Notes: a model not told the origin generated them from the letters alone. Numbered from the stretch's first letter, positions 46,321-61,531 are shown. The stretch is 64,000 nt of DNA from an uncultured Pelagibacteraceae bacterium (GCA_902620525.1 CACNIK010000002.1:124001-188000), one strand, 5' to 3'. A program made the numbers and translations.

Positions 46321-47238
46321 TTGAAAAAAAAAATTATTTTATTAGCTGGTCCAACTGCATCAGGTAAAACAAAAATAGCAATTAGATTAGCTAAAAGTGT
46401 TAATGGTGAGATTATAAATGCAGACAGCATGCAAGTATACAAAGATTTTGAAATTTTATCGTCTAGACCAAGTAGAGATGAAATAAAATTAGCAAAACAT
46501 CATTTATATGGATTTCAATCTTCTGGAGCTATTTTTTCTACAGGTAAATGGCTTAAACTTGCTTCGGATAAAATTAATCAAATAGTTAAAAAGGGTAAGG
46601 TGCCTATACTAGTGGGTGGGACTGGTCTTTATTTTAAGGCGATAACTGATGGTATAAGCCAAATTCCAAATATAAAATTTTCCGATAGAAATAGAATAAG
46701 AAATTTACATAAAAAATTAGGCCAGAAAAAATTTTTTGAAAAATTAATAAAATTGGATCCTATTTCCGAACATAAAATTTCTTCATCTGACACTCAAAGA
46801 TCACTTAGAGCATATGAGGTAAAAAAATTTACAAAAAAATCAATTTATGAATGGGCAAAAAAAACAAAACCTTTATTTAAAAATTATGTATTTAAAAAAT
46901 TATTTATTAATATACCAAAAAATCAACTACTTAAAAATATTGAGTTAAGGACTAATTCTATGATTAAAAAAAAGTGTATAAATGAAGTCATAAAGTTTAA
47001 GAAAAGAAAGCTAAAAAAATCACTTTCACCCAATAAGATAATTGGAGTCCAAGAAATTCAAAGATTTTTAAGTGGAGATTTAGACCAAAAGAATCTTGTA
47101 GAATTAATGAATATTAAAACAAGACAGTATGCTAAGAGACAAAAAACTTGGTCCAGAGCTCATATGAGTGACTGGCATATGATATATTCAAGTAATTCTT
47201 CTATTCTTTTAAAAAAAATTTTAAATCTCGTTAGCTAA
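46321..47238 (+). CDS. miaA: tRNA dimethylallyltransferase
   Basis: LAGPTASGKTKIAIRLAK, NADSMQVYKDFEILSSRP, LVGGTGLYFKA; TTG start. Confidence 0.94.
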   Translation: MKKKIILLAGPTASGKTKIAIRLAKSVNGEIINADSMQVYKDFEILSSRPSRDEIKLAKHHLYGFQSSGAIFSTGKWLKLASDKINQIVKKGKVPILVGGTGLYFKAITDGISQIPNIKFSDRNRIRNLHKKLGQKKFFEKLIKLDPISEHKISSSDTQRSLRAYEVKKFTKKSIYEWAKKTKPLFKNYVFKKLFINIPKNQLLKNIELRTNSMIKKKCINEVIKFKKRKLKKSLSPNKIIGVQEIQRFLSGDLDQKNLVELMNIKTRQYAKRQKTWSRAHMSDWHMIYSSNSSILLKKILNLVS

Positions 47239-47275
47239 AACTTGACCAAAAGAGATTCTCCGGTAGATTGTATAA

Positions 47276-49041
47276 ATGTCTAAATTATTTACTGGTGCAG
47301 AAATAGTTTTTAAGGCCTTAGAGGATCAAAAAGTTGATTACATTTTTGGTTATCCTGGAGGGGCCGTTCTTCCTATTTATGATGAACTTAAAAACCATAA
47401 ATCAATAAAACATATTTTAGCAAGACATGAACAAGGTGCAGGACATGCTGCTGAAGGTTATGCTAGATCAAGTGGCAAACCAGGCATCTTGTTAGTTACT
47501 TCTGGTCCTGGTGCAACAAATGCTGTTACAGCTTTAACGGATGCATATATGGACTCAGTTCCGCTAGTTTGTATATCTGGGCAAGTACCAACTCATTTAA
47601 TTGGGACTGATGCTTTTCAGGAATGTGACACAACTGGTATTACTCGTCCTTGCACAAAACATAATTGGTTGGTTAAAGATGTTAATGATCTAGCGAGAGT
47701 TTTACATTTAGCTTTTGAAGTAGCCACAACGGGAAGACCTGGTCCAGTATTAGTTGATATTCCAAAAGACATTCAATTCAAAAAAGGGAAATATAATTTT
47801 TCTAAAAGCACTCTTAAGAAAAAACTTAATGGCAGAGCTACACATAAAATTTCAAACAATGAATTAGATAAATTTATTGATTTATTAAAAAAATCTTCAA
47901 AACCAATTTTTTATACTGGGGGAGGAGTAATTAATTCTGGGCCTCAAGCCAGCGAATATTTAAGAGAGTTGGTATCTTTAACAGGCTTTCCAATCACTTC
48001 AACATTGCAAGGACTAGGTGCTTACCCTGGAGATGATCCACAATTTTTAGGAATGTTAGGTATGCATGGAACATTTGAAGCTAATAACGCCATGCATGAT
48101 TGTGATTTAATGATAAACATTGGTGCAAGATTTGATGACAGAATTACTGGCAAGGTTGATGAGTTTTCCCCTGGATCAAAAAAAATACATGTTGATATTG
48201 ATCCATCCTCTATAGGAAAAAATATAAAAGTTGACTTAGCAATTGTAAGTGATGTTTCTGAATTTTTAAAATCATTAATAAAACGATTTAAAGAAAAAAA
48301 TAAAAATTTTTTAAGTTCTAACAAACAGAAAACATCGAAATGGTGGAGCACAATTGAAAAATGGAGAGAAAAGAAATCTCTAAACTTTATTAATAGTAAC
48401 AAAATAATTAAACCACAACACGCAGTTCAAAGACTATATGAGTTAACAAAAGACAAAGACACATTTGTTACAACTGAGGTTGGTCAACATCAGATGTGGG
48501 CAGCACAACATTATAAGTTCAATAAACCTAACAGATGGATGACTTCCGGAGGGTTAGGTACTATGGGCTATGGTTTACCAGCCGCAATTGGTGTTCAAAT
48601 AGCCAATCCTGGCAAATTAGTAGTAGATATAGCTGGGGAAGCTTCAGTTCTAATGACAATGCAAGAAATGTCTACAGCAGTGCAATATAAGTTGCCAATT
48701 AAAATATTCATTTTAAACAACGAATACATGGGAATGGTCAGACAATGGCAGGAATTGTTGCATGAAAAAAACTATTCTGAAAGTTATACCGCTGCACTAC
48801 CTGACTTTGTAAAACTTGCTGAGTCATATGGATGCGTTGGCATGAGAGCAAAAACTCCTGATGAGCTTGACGAAAAGATAAAAGAGATGGTTAATATAGA
48901 TAGACCAGTAATTTTCGATTGTTTGGTTGATAAAGCTGAAAATTGTTTTCCAATGATACCTTCCGGTAAACCACATAATCAAATGATTTTAGGACCTGAA
49001 GAAGAGGAAGAAATTTCTGATGAAGGAAAGATTTTAGTTTA

Positions 49042-49042
<1 letters not shown>
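47276..49042 (+). CDS. ilvB: acetolactate synthase large subunit
   Basis: ThDP enzyme: GYPGGAVLPIYDEL, HEQGAGHAAEGYARSSGKPG, MTSGGLGTMGYGLPAAIGVQ. Confidence 0.96.
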
Positions 49043-50612
<1,570 letters not shown>

Positions 50613-50653
50613 CCCAATCTGAACTAAATTTTCCAGGATTTAACTATAAGTAT

Positions 50654-50681
50654 TTGCATATTCTCGTTTTGCTTGTAATAT
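50654..50681 (+). promoter_or_regulatory. candidate sigma70 promoter upstream of leuA
   Basis: TTGCAT (50654-50659), 16 nt spacer, TAATAT (50676-50681); leuA ATG at 50694. Confidence 0.35.
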
Positions 50682-50693
50682 GTTTTTCAGTTT

Positions 50694-53310
<2,617 letters not shown>

Positions 53311-53325
53311 TGGACAAAGAAAAAA

Positions 53326-54177
53326 ATGTCCTCAAGCAGAGATGATTTTGGAATAGCTATAAGGTCAGCTCTATTAAAAAAGGGAGCTAGACAGAAATTT
53401 TCTTTAGTATTTCTCTTAATTTTAGCAATAATAATATTTCTATTAGACGCCTATCAATTTAAGGCTATAAAATTTACAAAAGTTTTAATTAATGATGGGA
53501 TTTATAGATTAACAAATATCTCAACCGCACCTTTTAAATTATTACCAAAACTAAATGATAAAATAAATGAAACTGCATTCGCGATGAAAGAAAATAAAGC
53601 TTTAAAAGCTGAACTTGAAAATCTAAAGAATAAAGAATTTCAAGTTGAATTTTTAAAAAATCAAAATGATAGTTTAAGAAAAATATTAGAGTCAGATGTA
53701 AAAATTAAAGGAAAAAGTATTATAGCAAAAGTTCTTCTTGATAAAGATAGTCCATTTCTTAAATCAATTGTTATCAATAGAGGATCAAAGTCAGGAATAA
53801 ACAAAGGTATGCCAGTTGTAGATGGAAACTATTTAGTAGGTAAAATAGTTGAGGTAAATTATTTATCCTCTAGGGTTCTTTTATTAAATGATCTTAATAG
53901 TAGGATACCTATTACTTTTGGAGAAGATTCTGTTCAAGCTATTTTATCAGGTAAAGGTGAAAGTAAACCAGTTCTTGAGTATCTACCAGAATTGTACGAA
54001 CCCTATGGAAATTTAACGGTTTTTACATCTGGAAAAGATGGAATATTCATTCCAGGAATACCAGTAGGCAAAACTGAAATGGATGAATTGGATGTCAAAG
54101 TAAATTTGTTTTCTGATCCAAATCAGTTATCTTTTGTTACAGTTCAATTAATAAATATCAGTAAGGATAATTTATAA
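53326..54177 (+). CDS. mreC: rod shape-determining protein MreC
   Basis: N-terminal TM, coiled coil and MreC core (INRGSKSGINKGMPVVDGNYLVGKIVEVN); between mreB and mreD. Confidence 0.93.
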   Translation: MSSSRDDFGIAIRSALLKKGARQKFSLVFLLILAIIIFLLDAYQFKAIKFTKVLINDGIYRLTNISTAPFKLLPKLNDKINETAFAMKENKALKAELENLKNKEFQVEFLKNQNDSLRKILESDVKIKGKSIIAKVLLDKDSPFLKSIVINRGSKSGINKGMPVVDGNYLVGKIVEVNYLSSRVLLLNDLNSRIPITFGEDSVQAILSGKGESKPVLEYLPELYEPYGNLTVFTSGKDGIFIPGIPVGKTEMDELDVKVNLFSDPNQLSFVTVQLINISKDNL

Positions 54178-54695
54178 TGGCAATTTTATATAAAAATTTA
54201 AGACATAGTATTATAAATTCTTTTCCTTTAATAACTTTATATTACTTATCAATAAGTGAGATTGACACTCACTTTAGTAATATGTTTGAAATTTTATCAT
54301 TTAATTTACAAATAATAATCATTTATTACTGGATGCTCAAAAACTCTAGTGTCTTGGGAAATGGGCATATATTCTTTGCAGGTATAATTAATGATGTTGT
54401 AATGGGCTTACCATTAGGTATAAGCTCGATATCTTACTTAACTGTTTCTTTCGTGGCATCTTATATTCGTCAAGTTACTGTAAATATGTCTTTATTTACA
54501 GATTGGTTTACTTTTATACTTGCAATATTCTTTTCAAATTTAGTTTACTTGGTCTTAATTTTGAACTTTTCTGATTTACAACTTTCTTATGTAGACATAT
54601 CGTACAATGCATTTTTTACTTTTCTCTTTTATCCATTTATTTGGGCAATATTTAATTTTTATAAAAAGATAATGTTTTTGAGGGCCGATGATTAA
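54177..54695 (+). CDS. mreD: rod shape-determining protein MreD
   Basis: Multi-TM 172 aa protein with GIINDVVMGLPLGISSISYL; position in mre cluster. Confidence 0.85.
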   Translation: MAILYKNLRHSIINSFPLITLYYLSISEIDTHFSNMFEILSFNLQIIIIYYWMLKNSSVLGNGHIFFAGIINDVVMGLPLGISSISYLTVSFVASYIRQVTVNMSLFTDWFTFILAIFFSNLVYLVLILNFSDLQLSYVDISYNAFFTFLFYPFIWAIFNFYKKIMFLRADD

Positions 54696-56619
54696 TTTTG
54701 GATCAGGAAATACTGTTATCAAATCTAAGTTAATAAGTAGAAGAATGTTTGTTTTAACTGCCGCTAAAACAATTGTTTTTTGTGGAATTTTTGGAAGATT
54801 GGTTTCATTACAAATTAATGAGGCGACTAAGTATAAAACATTATCAGACAAAAATCGTTTTAGAGAATGGAAATTAGCACCTCAAAGAGGAATAATTAGA
54901 GACTACTTTGATAAAGAAATTGCATCCAATGAAAAAGTTTATCAATTACATATTACTCCTGAGAATTCACCAAACTTAGAAACACTCTTTTTTAGACTTA
55001 AAACAATACTTAATCTTTCTGATAGGAGAATTTTTTATTTAAAAAGAAAAATTGCTAAACAAAAACCTTGGGAACCAATTATAGTTTCAGACAATTTAAC
55101 TTGGTCAGAATTTTCTCGAATAAATTTGTTTTTACATGAACTTCCCGGGGTTGAACCTATCGTGTCAGTAGCTAGACAATATCCTGATCAATCCACGGCC
55201 CATTTAGTTGGTTATGTTTCTCAAGTTAGCCAAAAAGACCTTCAAAAAAAACAATATTTAAAAGATATGTCAGTTGGAATAGCTGTTGGAAAAACTGGAT
55301 TAGAAAATAAATTAGATAAAGATATTATAGGAAAAGTTGGATTTCAAAGATATGAGGTTAATGCTTTTGGAAAAAGAATAAAACAAATTCAAATCGATCC
55401 AGGAGAGTCGGGAAAGAATTATAGAACTACATTAGATCTTGAGGTACAGAAATACACTTCTGAGGTTTTAGAAGATAAAGCAGCTTCCGTGTGTGTTATG
55501 GATATCTATAACGGTGATATAATAACAATGGCCTCTTCACCAAGTTACGATCCAAACTCTTTCGTTCATGGAATTGATAAAAAATATTGGAATGAATTAA
55601 TTTCAAATGAAAAGAAACCTCTCAATAATAAAGCAATAGCTGGATTATACCCACCAGGTTCAACCATCAAAATAATCGTCGCGTTAAGCGCTTTAGAAAA
55701 CGGTATATGGAATCCCAAAAAATATTTGAATTGTAGTGGAGTAACAGAGTTATATGGTGAAAAGTTTCACTGCTGGAAAAAAAAAGGTCACGGCCCTATG
55801 AATATGAGATCAGCAATACAAAGATCTTGTGATGTTTATTTTTATGAAGTAGCGAGACTACTTGGTGTAGATAGATTGTCTGAAACTGCAAAAAAGTTTG
55901 GTTTAGGAAAAAAAGTTTTAGATGGATTCATAGAGGAAAGAGCAGGAGTTGTTCCAAGCACCGCATGGAAAAGAAAATTTATAGGGAAAAATTGGTATTT
56001 AGGTGAAACTTTGCACTCCGGAATAGGCCAAGGTTATTTTCAAAGTACTCCGTTACAACTATGTTTAATGACCGCTCAAATTGCTAATGGTGGATTTGAA
56101 ATAAAACCTAGAGTTCTTACAAATGAGAAAAAAAATAATTTAAGAGAGTATATTAAATATAAAAATGAAAATCCAAACGAGCCTTTACCGGTAGATATGT
56201 TAGTCTCAAATTTTGATCTTAAACCCCTTTTTAGAAATCAAGAGAATATAAATTTTGTTAAAGATGCAATGTTTGCGGCAACTAATGAAGCGGGAGGGAC
56301 ATCTTTTAGATCAAGATATAATGATCAAAAATTTATGTTTGCTGGAAAAACTGGGTCTTCTCAAATAAAAAGATTTACAGAATTACAAAGAGAGCTAGAA
56401 ATTAAACAAAAAGATATTGATTATAAAGATCGAGACCATGCACTATTTGTTGCATTCGCACCTTATTCCGATCCAAAATATGCAATTAGCGTTGTCGTAG
56501 AGCATGGTGGAACTGGAAGTGGTTCGGCTGCTCCTATTGCAAAAAAAGTAATTAAAAAAGTTTTAGAAAGAGATCAATTAAGAGAAAATGTTAAAAATTT
56601 AACTGGAGAAGAAATATAA
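54688..56619 (+). CDS. mrdA: penicillin-binding protein 2
   Basis: QRGIIRDYFDKEIASN, active-site YPPGSTIKI, SCD, AGKTGSSQ; mre cluster context. Confidence 0.95.
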   Translation: MINFGSGNTVIKSKLISRRMFVLTAAKTIVFCGIFGRLVSLQINEATKYKTLSDKNRFREWKLAPQRGIIRDYFDKEIASNEKVYQLHITPENSPNLETLFFRLKTILNLSDRRIFYLKRKIAKQKPWEPIIVSDNLTWSEFSRINLFLHELPGVEPIVSVARQYPDQSTAHLVGYVSQVSQKDLQKKQYLKDMSVGIAVGKTGLENKLDKDIIGKVGFQRYEVNAFGKRIKQIQIDPGESGKNYRTTLDLEVQKYTSEVLEDKAASVCVMDIYNGDIITMASSPSYDPNSFVHGIDKKYWNELISNEKKPLNNKAIAGLYPPGSTIKIIVALSALENGIWNPKKYLNCSGVTELYGEKFHCWKKKGHGPMNMRSAIQRSCDVYFYEVARLLGVDRLSETAKKFGLGKKVLDGFIEERAGVVPSTAWKRKFIGKNWYLGETLHSGIGQGYFQSTPLQLCLMTAQIANGGFEIKPRVLTNEKKNNLREYIKYKNENPNEPLPVDMLVSNFDLKPLFRNQENINFVKDAMFAATNEAGGTSFRSRYNDQKFMFAGKTGSSQIKRFTELQRELEIKQKDIDYKDRDHALFVAFAPYSDPKYAISVVVEHGGTGSGSAAPIAKKVIKKVLERDQLRENVKNLTGEEI

Positions 56620-57743
56620 TGTTTCAACCTAGATCAATTCAATCATCAATGACATTAAGAGATAAAATTGTTTCTATGGATTATGTTTTAGTTTTATCAA
56701 TATTACTATTAGGCATTATAAGCATGTTCGCAATGTACTCAACGGATGGAGGAAAGTTCGATTATCATACCAAAAGTCATATTTTAAGATTTGGAGTTTT
56801 CTTCTTGATGTTTTTAGTAATATCCTTGTTTCAAATTAGATTTTGGTATCAAACAAGTACTCTTTTATATCTTTCATTTTTTGTTTTACTTTTAGGAGTT
56901 AAATATTTTGGTCTAACTTCCTCTGGATCACAAAGATGGCTTAATTTCTATTTCATGAATCTTCAACCATCAGAATTAATGAAAATTGGTTTAATCTTAT
57001 TTTTAGCAAAATATTATCATCGAATATCTACACAAGATGTAAACAGAATAAAATTTTTATTCCTTCCTGTAGTAGCATTAGTTGCTCCAGTTTTGTTAGT
57101 TGTTGCCCAACCAGATTTGGGAACTTCAATTCTTATAGCTTTAGGAGGAATTACTGTCTCATGGCTCGCAGGTGTACGTGTTAAATTTTTTGCTTACGCA
57201 TCGATCTTATTTATATCGTTAACACCTATAGCTATTGCATTTTTAAAACCCTACCAGAAGGCAAGAATATTAACGTTTCTTAATCCTGACAGAGATCCAC
57301 TAGGAGCAGGATATCAAATAATACAATCCAAGATAGCAATTGGATCAGGTGGTATTTTTGGTAAAGGGTTCTTAAATGGATCCCAAAGTTATTTAGATTA
57401 TCTTCCTGAAAAGCATACAGACTTTATTTTTACCTTATTTTCTGAGGAATTCGGCTTTGTTGGCTCTTTGTTTATCTTAATTCTTTATAGCATAATAATA
57501 TTTAGATTAATAAGCATAGGAGATGTTACAAGAAGTAGCTTTGGGAAACTATACTGTTACAGCTTTGCCACGGCATTCTTTATATATGTAGCAGTAAATA
57601 TGGGCATGGTTCTTGGTCTTTTGCCTATAGTTGGAGCTCCACTACCAATTATGTCCTATGGGGGATCTTCAATGTTGGCAATAATGCTAGGTTTAGGAAT
57701 AGCGATGTCTTGTAAAATTTATAAAGACACACCGGTCAATTAA
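56619..57743 (+). CDS. rodA: SEDS glycosyltransferase RodA
   Basis: SEDS motifs GSQRWLNFYFMNLQPSELMK, QPDLGTSIL, PEKHTDFIFTLFSEEFG, PIMSYGGSSML. Confidence 0.95.
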   Translation: MFQPRSIQSSMTLRDKIVSMDYVLVLSILLLGIISMFAMYSTDGGKFDYHTKSHILRFGVFFLMFLVISLFQIRFWYQTSTLLYLSFFVLLLGVKYFGLTSSGSQRWLNFYFMNLQPSELMKIGLILFLAKYYHRISTQDVNRIKFLFLPVVALVAPVLLVVAQPDLGTSILIALGGITVSWLAGVRVKFFAYASILFISLTPIAIAFLKPYQKARILTFLNPDRDPLGAGYQIIQSKIAIGSGGIFGKGFLNGSQSYLDYLPEKHTDFIFTLFSEEFGFVGSLFILILYSIIIFRLISIGDVTRSSFGKLYCYSFATAFFIYVAVNMGMVLGLLPIVGAPLPIMSYGGSSMLAIMLGLGIAMSCKIYKDTPVN

Positions 57744-57842
57744 TTAAAAAACATTAAAAAATTGGACCAAAATGAACCCAATTTTAAAAAATTAACTCTT
57801 GCTTTAATATTGTTTAGATGATCTAATTTTAATTATAAAATT

Positions 57843-58304
57843 ATGTTTGGTGATAAAAAATCGTTAAAAGATACTGAAAGATCTCTAATAAGTGAAACAG
57901 TCAGCATTGATGGAACTGTTAACAGCTCTGGTGCCATAGACGTCGCTGGGTTAGTTAAAGGTCCAGTATACTCAAAAGAGATTGTAATAAAAGAAACAGG
58001 ATCAATTTCTGGTGGGGTTGAGGCAGAGACAGTAGAAATACACGGTCATCTTGATGGCAAAGTTTCCGCAGATAATGTTGTGATAGGATCTTCAGGAGTA
58101 GTAAAAGGTGATATCGAATTTTCTCAAAATTTAAGAACTGAAAACGGTGCTGATATAGAGGGATATATCAAAAAAACTGCCGCAAAAAGTAAAATCACAG
58201 GAGATTTTCTATTTTCAAAGACAAAAGAGGAAAAGAAACCCAAGAAAAACGGGAAACCTGAGTCTGGTGTAAATAAAGATAAAGAGAACGAAGCACTTAT
58301 TTAG
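57843..58304 (+). CDS. bactofilin (polymer-forming cytoskeletal protein)
   Basis: Repetitive beta-helix core SETVSIDGTVNSSGAIDVAGLVKGPVYSKEIVIKETGSISGGVEAETVEIHGHLDGKVSADNVVIGSSGVVKGDI. Confidence 0.93.
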   Translation: MFGDKKSLKDTERSLISETVSIDGTVNSSGAIDVAGLVKGPVYSKEIVIKETGSISGGVEAETVEIHGHLDGKVSADNVVIGSSGVVKGDIEFSQNLRTENGADIEGYIKKTAAKSKITGDFLFSKTKEEKKPKKNGKPESGVNKDKENEALI

Positions 58305-58359
58305 TTTAGTCTAATCTATCGCACTATAAAATCTACTATTTTTAAATTATATTTATAAC

Positions 58360-59607
58360 ATGAACAATTATAAGTGTAATTCTGTAGGTATTATTGGCGC
58401 TGGTATACAAGGAGTATGCATAGGACTACAATTAATTAAAAAAGGAATACCAGTAACAATTTTTGACAAAGAAGATCCTGGAAGCATGAGTTCATATGGT
58501 AATGCAGGCCATTTCTCTCCTTACGCAGTTGTTCAACTTAACAGACCTGATGTAATTTACGATATACCCAAAATGCTTTTAAGTTCTTATGGACCTTTAG
58601 CTTTAAAATGGAATTATATTCCTAAAATGATCCCATGGATTTTAAAATATTTAAAATCATCAACAAAAAAATCAATGATGCACACAACAAAATTTATGCA
58701 CCAAATATTAGATTTATCTCTTGATGCGTACGATGAAATTTTAAGCGAGATAGATACTACTAATTTGGTTGAACGGAAAGGAATTATATATATTTGGACT
58801 AATAAAAACTTAAAAAGTAGAAAGATGGAAATTAAAATTAGAAATGACTTAGGAATTAAACAAAGGCTTTTAAGCAGAGAAGAAGTTTTAGAATTAGAAC
58901 CCAATCTTAATCCAGTGTTTGATGCTGGCGTTATTTACGATTATGCATATCATGCAAGAGATCCAAAAGGGATAACAAAAAAACTTTTTGAGCTTTACTT
59001 AAAATTAGGAGGGAAGTTCAAAAAGGAAGAAGTTACTAATGTAGAACAAACAAGATTTAATCTAACGCAAGTAAAGACAAATTCAGGAAATTTCAATTTT
59101 GAAAAAATCGTTTTAGCTTGTGGAGCTTTTTCAAAAAAACTGACTGATCAATTAGGCGAGAAAATTCCTTTAGATACAGAAAGAGGATATCATATTCATT
59201 ACAAAAAGATGGATCACCTCCTTAAAAGACCAGTTATTTTTTTAGATAGAGGTTTTGGCATGACCCCAATGAACCAAGGTTTAAGAGCGGTAGGCACTGT
59301 TGAGCTTGGTGGATTTGATAATCCAATATCAAAAAAAAGAATTGATTACATAGATAAATGCGCAAAAGAGTTACTACCTCAGCTTGGAGAATTTCAAGAT
59401 GAGTGGTTAGGTTTTAGACCCACTCTTCCAGATTTCTTACCTGTTATAGGACCTTCTTTGAAAAATAAAAATATCATTTATGCTTTTGGACACCATCATT
59501 TAGGCTGGACTTTGGGAGCAATTACTGGAAAGATTGTTTCTGGAATAGTTAATGAGGAGAAGACTAATTTAGATTTAACTCCTTACAGTTCCGCTAGATT
59601 TAACTAA
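58360..59607 (+). CDS. DadA-like FAD-dependent oxidoreductase (D-amino acid dehydrogenase family)
   Basis: VGIIGAGIQGVCIGLQLIKKGIPVTIFDKEDPGSMSSYGNAGHFSP dinucleotide fold and C-terminal FGHHHLGWTLGAITGKIV. Confidence 0.85.
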   Translation: MNNYKCNSVGIIGAGIQGVCIGLQLIKKGIPVTIFDKEDPGSMSSYGNAGHFSPYAVVQLNRPDVIYDIPKMLLSSYGPLALKWNYIPKMIPWILKYLKSSTKKSMMHTTKFMHQILDLSLDAYDEILSEIDTTNLVERKGIIYIWTNKNLKSRKMEIKIRNDLGIKQRLLSREEVLELEPNLNPVFDAGVIYDYAYHARDPKGITKKLFELYLKLGGKFKKEEVTNVEQTRFNLTQVKTNSGNFNFEKIVLACGAFSKKLTDQLGEKIPLDTERGYHIHYKKMDHLLKRPVIFLDRGFGMTPMNQGLRAVGTVELGGFDNPISKKRIDYIDKCAKELLPQLGEFQDEWLGFRPTLPDFLPVIGPSLKNKNIIYAFGHHHLGWTLGAITGKIVSGIVNEEKTNLDLTPYSSARFN

Positions 59608-59615
59608 GGATATAA

Positions 59616-60509
59616 TTGTCAAAAAATTACTTAGCATATTTACTACTTGTTTTTGCGACATTATGTTGGTCAGGCAATTTTATTGTAGGTAAATTTGCCT
59701 ATCTATTTGAAGTACCTCCATTAACTTTAAATTTTTTAAGATGGGTTTCAGTTTGGATAATTTTAATTCCATTTACTTATAAAGAAATTTTAAACAATTT
59801 TAATTACATAAAAAAAAATTGGATGGTAATAAGTTTTATGGGAGTTATTACTATAAGTACGTTTAACTCTGTAGTATATTTTGCGCTGAATTATACCCAA
59901 GTAATAAACGCAGTATTAGTTCTTGCTGCAATTCCAGCTATAACGATAATTATTTCATCCTTAATGAAAGTAGATAAAACAAATATTTTACAAGTAATAG
60001 GATTATTATTATCAATTATAGGAATTAGCGCAATTATTTCAAATGCTGACCTAAATAGGATCCTATCTTTAAGCTTTAATAAAGGGGATATATGGATGTT
60101 GGTTTGCGTTCTCTCTTGGTCAATTTACTCAACATTACTTAAGAAATATAGTTTTAAATTTTCTCAATTCACTTTGATACAATTAATGGTCACAGTTGGA
60201 ATAATATTTTTAATTCCACAATTTTTTTATGAAAGATCAATCGGTCTAGAAGTAAATTTCAATAAAGCTTTTTTCGTTATTCTTTTTTATGTTGTAATTT
60301 TCCCTGCGTTAGCAGCTTATTACTGCTGGCAGAAAGGTGTAGAGATAGTCGGACCAAATCGAGCAACAATGTTTGTTCAATTAATGCCATTACTGAGCGC
60401 TTTATTAGCAATTATAATATTTAGAGAAAAACTTGAATTATACCACTTTATAGGTGCCTCATTTATTTTGTCAGGTATTTATTTATCAAACAGGAAATTA
60501 AATGCTTAA
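59616..60509 (+). CDS. EamA/DMT-superfamily transporter
   Basis: About ten TM segments, FATLCWSGNFIVGKFA and YCWQKGVEIVGPNRATMFVQLMPLLSALLAIIIFREKLELYHFIGASFILSGIYL; TTG start. Confidence 0.88.
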   Translation: MSKNYLAYLLLVFATLCWSGNFIVGKFAYLFEVPPLTLNFLRWVSVWIILIPFTYKEILNNFNYIKKNWMVISFMGVITISTFNSVVYFALNYTQVINAVLVLAAIPAITIIISSLMKVDKTNILQVIGLLLSIIGISAIISNADLNRILSLSFNKGDIWMLVCVLSWSIYSTLLKKYSFKFSQFTLIQLMVTVGIIFLIPQFFYERSIGLEVNFNKAFFVILFYVVIFPALAAYYCWQKGVEIVGPNRATMFVQLMPLLSALLAIIIFREKLELYHFIGASFILSGIYLSNRKLNA

Positions 60510-61452
60510 AGTTGCAGTTTTAGATGATTATCAAAATATTTTTAGTCAAATTATAAATTTAGATGAGTATAAATCAAAATATGAGTTTACAATTTTCAAT
60601 GAGCCTTTCCAAAATGAATTAGAAACTACTGAAGCTTTAAAGGGCTTTGAAGCTCTTTTTATAATGAGAGAAAGAACAAAAATTACAAAAACTCTTATTT
60701 CAAACTTACCTAAGTTAAAATTTATAATGACTTCTGGAACTAGAAATAAAGCTATCGATCTAAGCGCAACAAAAGAAAAAAAAATATTAGTTTGTGGCAC
60801 AGATATTAATCCTAATCCAGCCGCAGAGGTAACTTGGGCTTTAATACTTGGACTAATGAGAAACTTAAAACAAGAAATTGACAATATGTTCCAAGGATAT
60901 TGGCAAACAACTATTGGTTATGAGCTTAAGGGAAAAAGATTAGGAATAATAGGTCTAGGTAAAATTGGATGCCAAGTTGCTAAAATCGGTCAAGCATTTG
61001 GTATGGAAGTTTCTGCCTGGAGTGAAAATTTAAATTTATCTGAAGCTAATAAGTTAAATGTCTTACCCATGAGCAAAGATGATTTAATTAAAACTTCAGA
61101 TATTTTATCCATTCATGTTGTATTAGGTGACAGATATAAAAACTTAATTACAAAAAAAGAATTAAAAGAAATGAAAAAGTCCTCCTTTTTAATTAATACC
61201 TCAAGAGGAGAGATAATAAATGAAAAAGATCTAATAGAAGCTTTAGAAAGTGATGAGATCGCTGGCGCAGGCCTAGATGTTTATAGTCAAGAACCTTTAC
61301 CCCAAGACCACAAACTAAGATTTTTACCTAACGCTTTTTTATTGCCGCACTTGGGATATGTTACTGTGGAAAATTATTCAAAATTTTATTTTCAGATGAT
61401 TGAAAACCTCAATTCGTGTATGAATAACAAGCCGATTCGAGAAATTAAGTAA
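60502..61452 (+). CDS. D-isomer-specific 2-hydroxyacid dehydrogenase
   Basis: KRLGIIGLGKIGCQVAKIGQAFGMEVSAWS, INTSRGEIINEKDLIEAL, GAGLDVYSQEPLP, LLPHLGYVT. Confidence 0.9.
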   Translation: MLKVAVLDDYQNIFSQIINLDEYKSKYEFTIFNEPFQNELETTEALKGFEALFIMRERTKITKTLISNLPKLKFIMTSGTRNKAIDLSATKEKKILVCGTDINPNPAAEVTWALILGLMRNLKQEIDNMFQGYWQTTIGYELKGKRLGIIGLGKIGCQVAKIGQAFGMEVSAWSENLNLSEANKLNVLPMSKDDLIKTSDILSIHVVLGDRYKNLITKKELKEMKKSSFLINTSRGEIINEKDLIEALESDEIAGAGLDVYSQEPLPQDHKLRFLPNAFLLPHLGYVTVENYSKFYFQMIENLNSCMNNKPIREIK

Positions 61453-61485
61453 ATAAATATTACAATTTCTGGTTGTTTTTGATAA

Positions 61486-61531
61486 GCTCATTGTGAGCAA
61501 ATAAGTGTTTTTATGTTAGCGAAATAACATA
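61486..61531 (+). promoter_or_regulatory. two hairpin-forming inverted repeats upstream of a lipoprotein gene
   Basis: GCTCA-TTG-TGAGC (61486-61498) and TATGTTA-GCGAAA-TAACATA (61512-61531). Confidence 0.45.
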
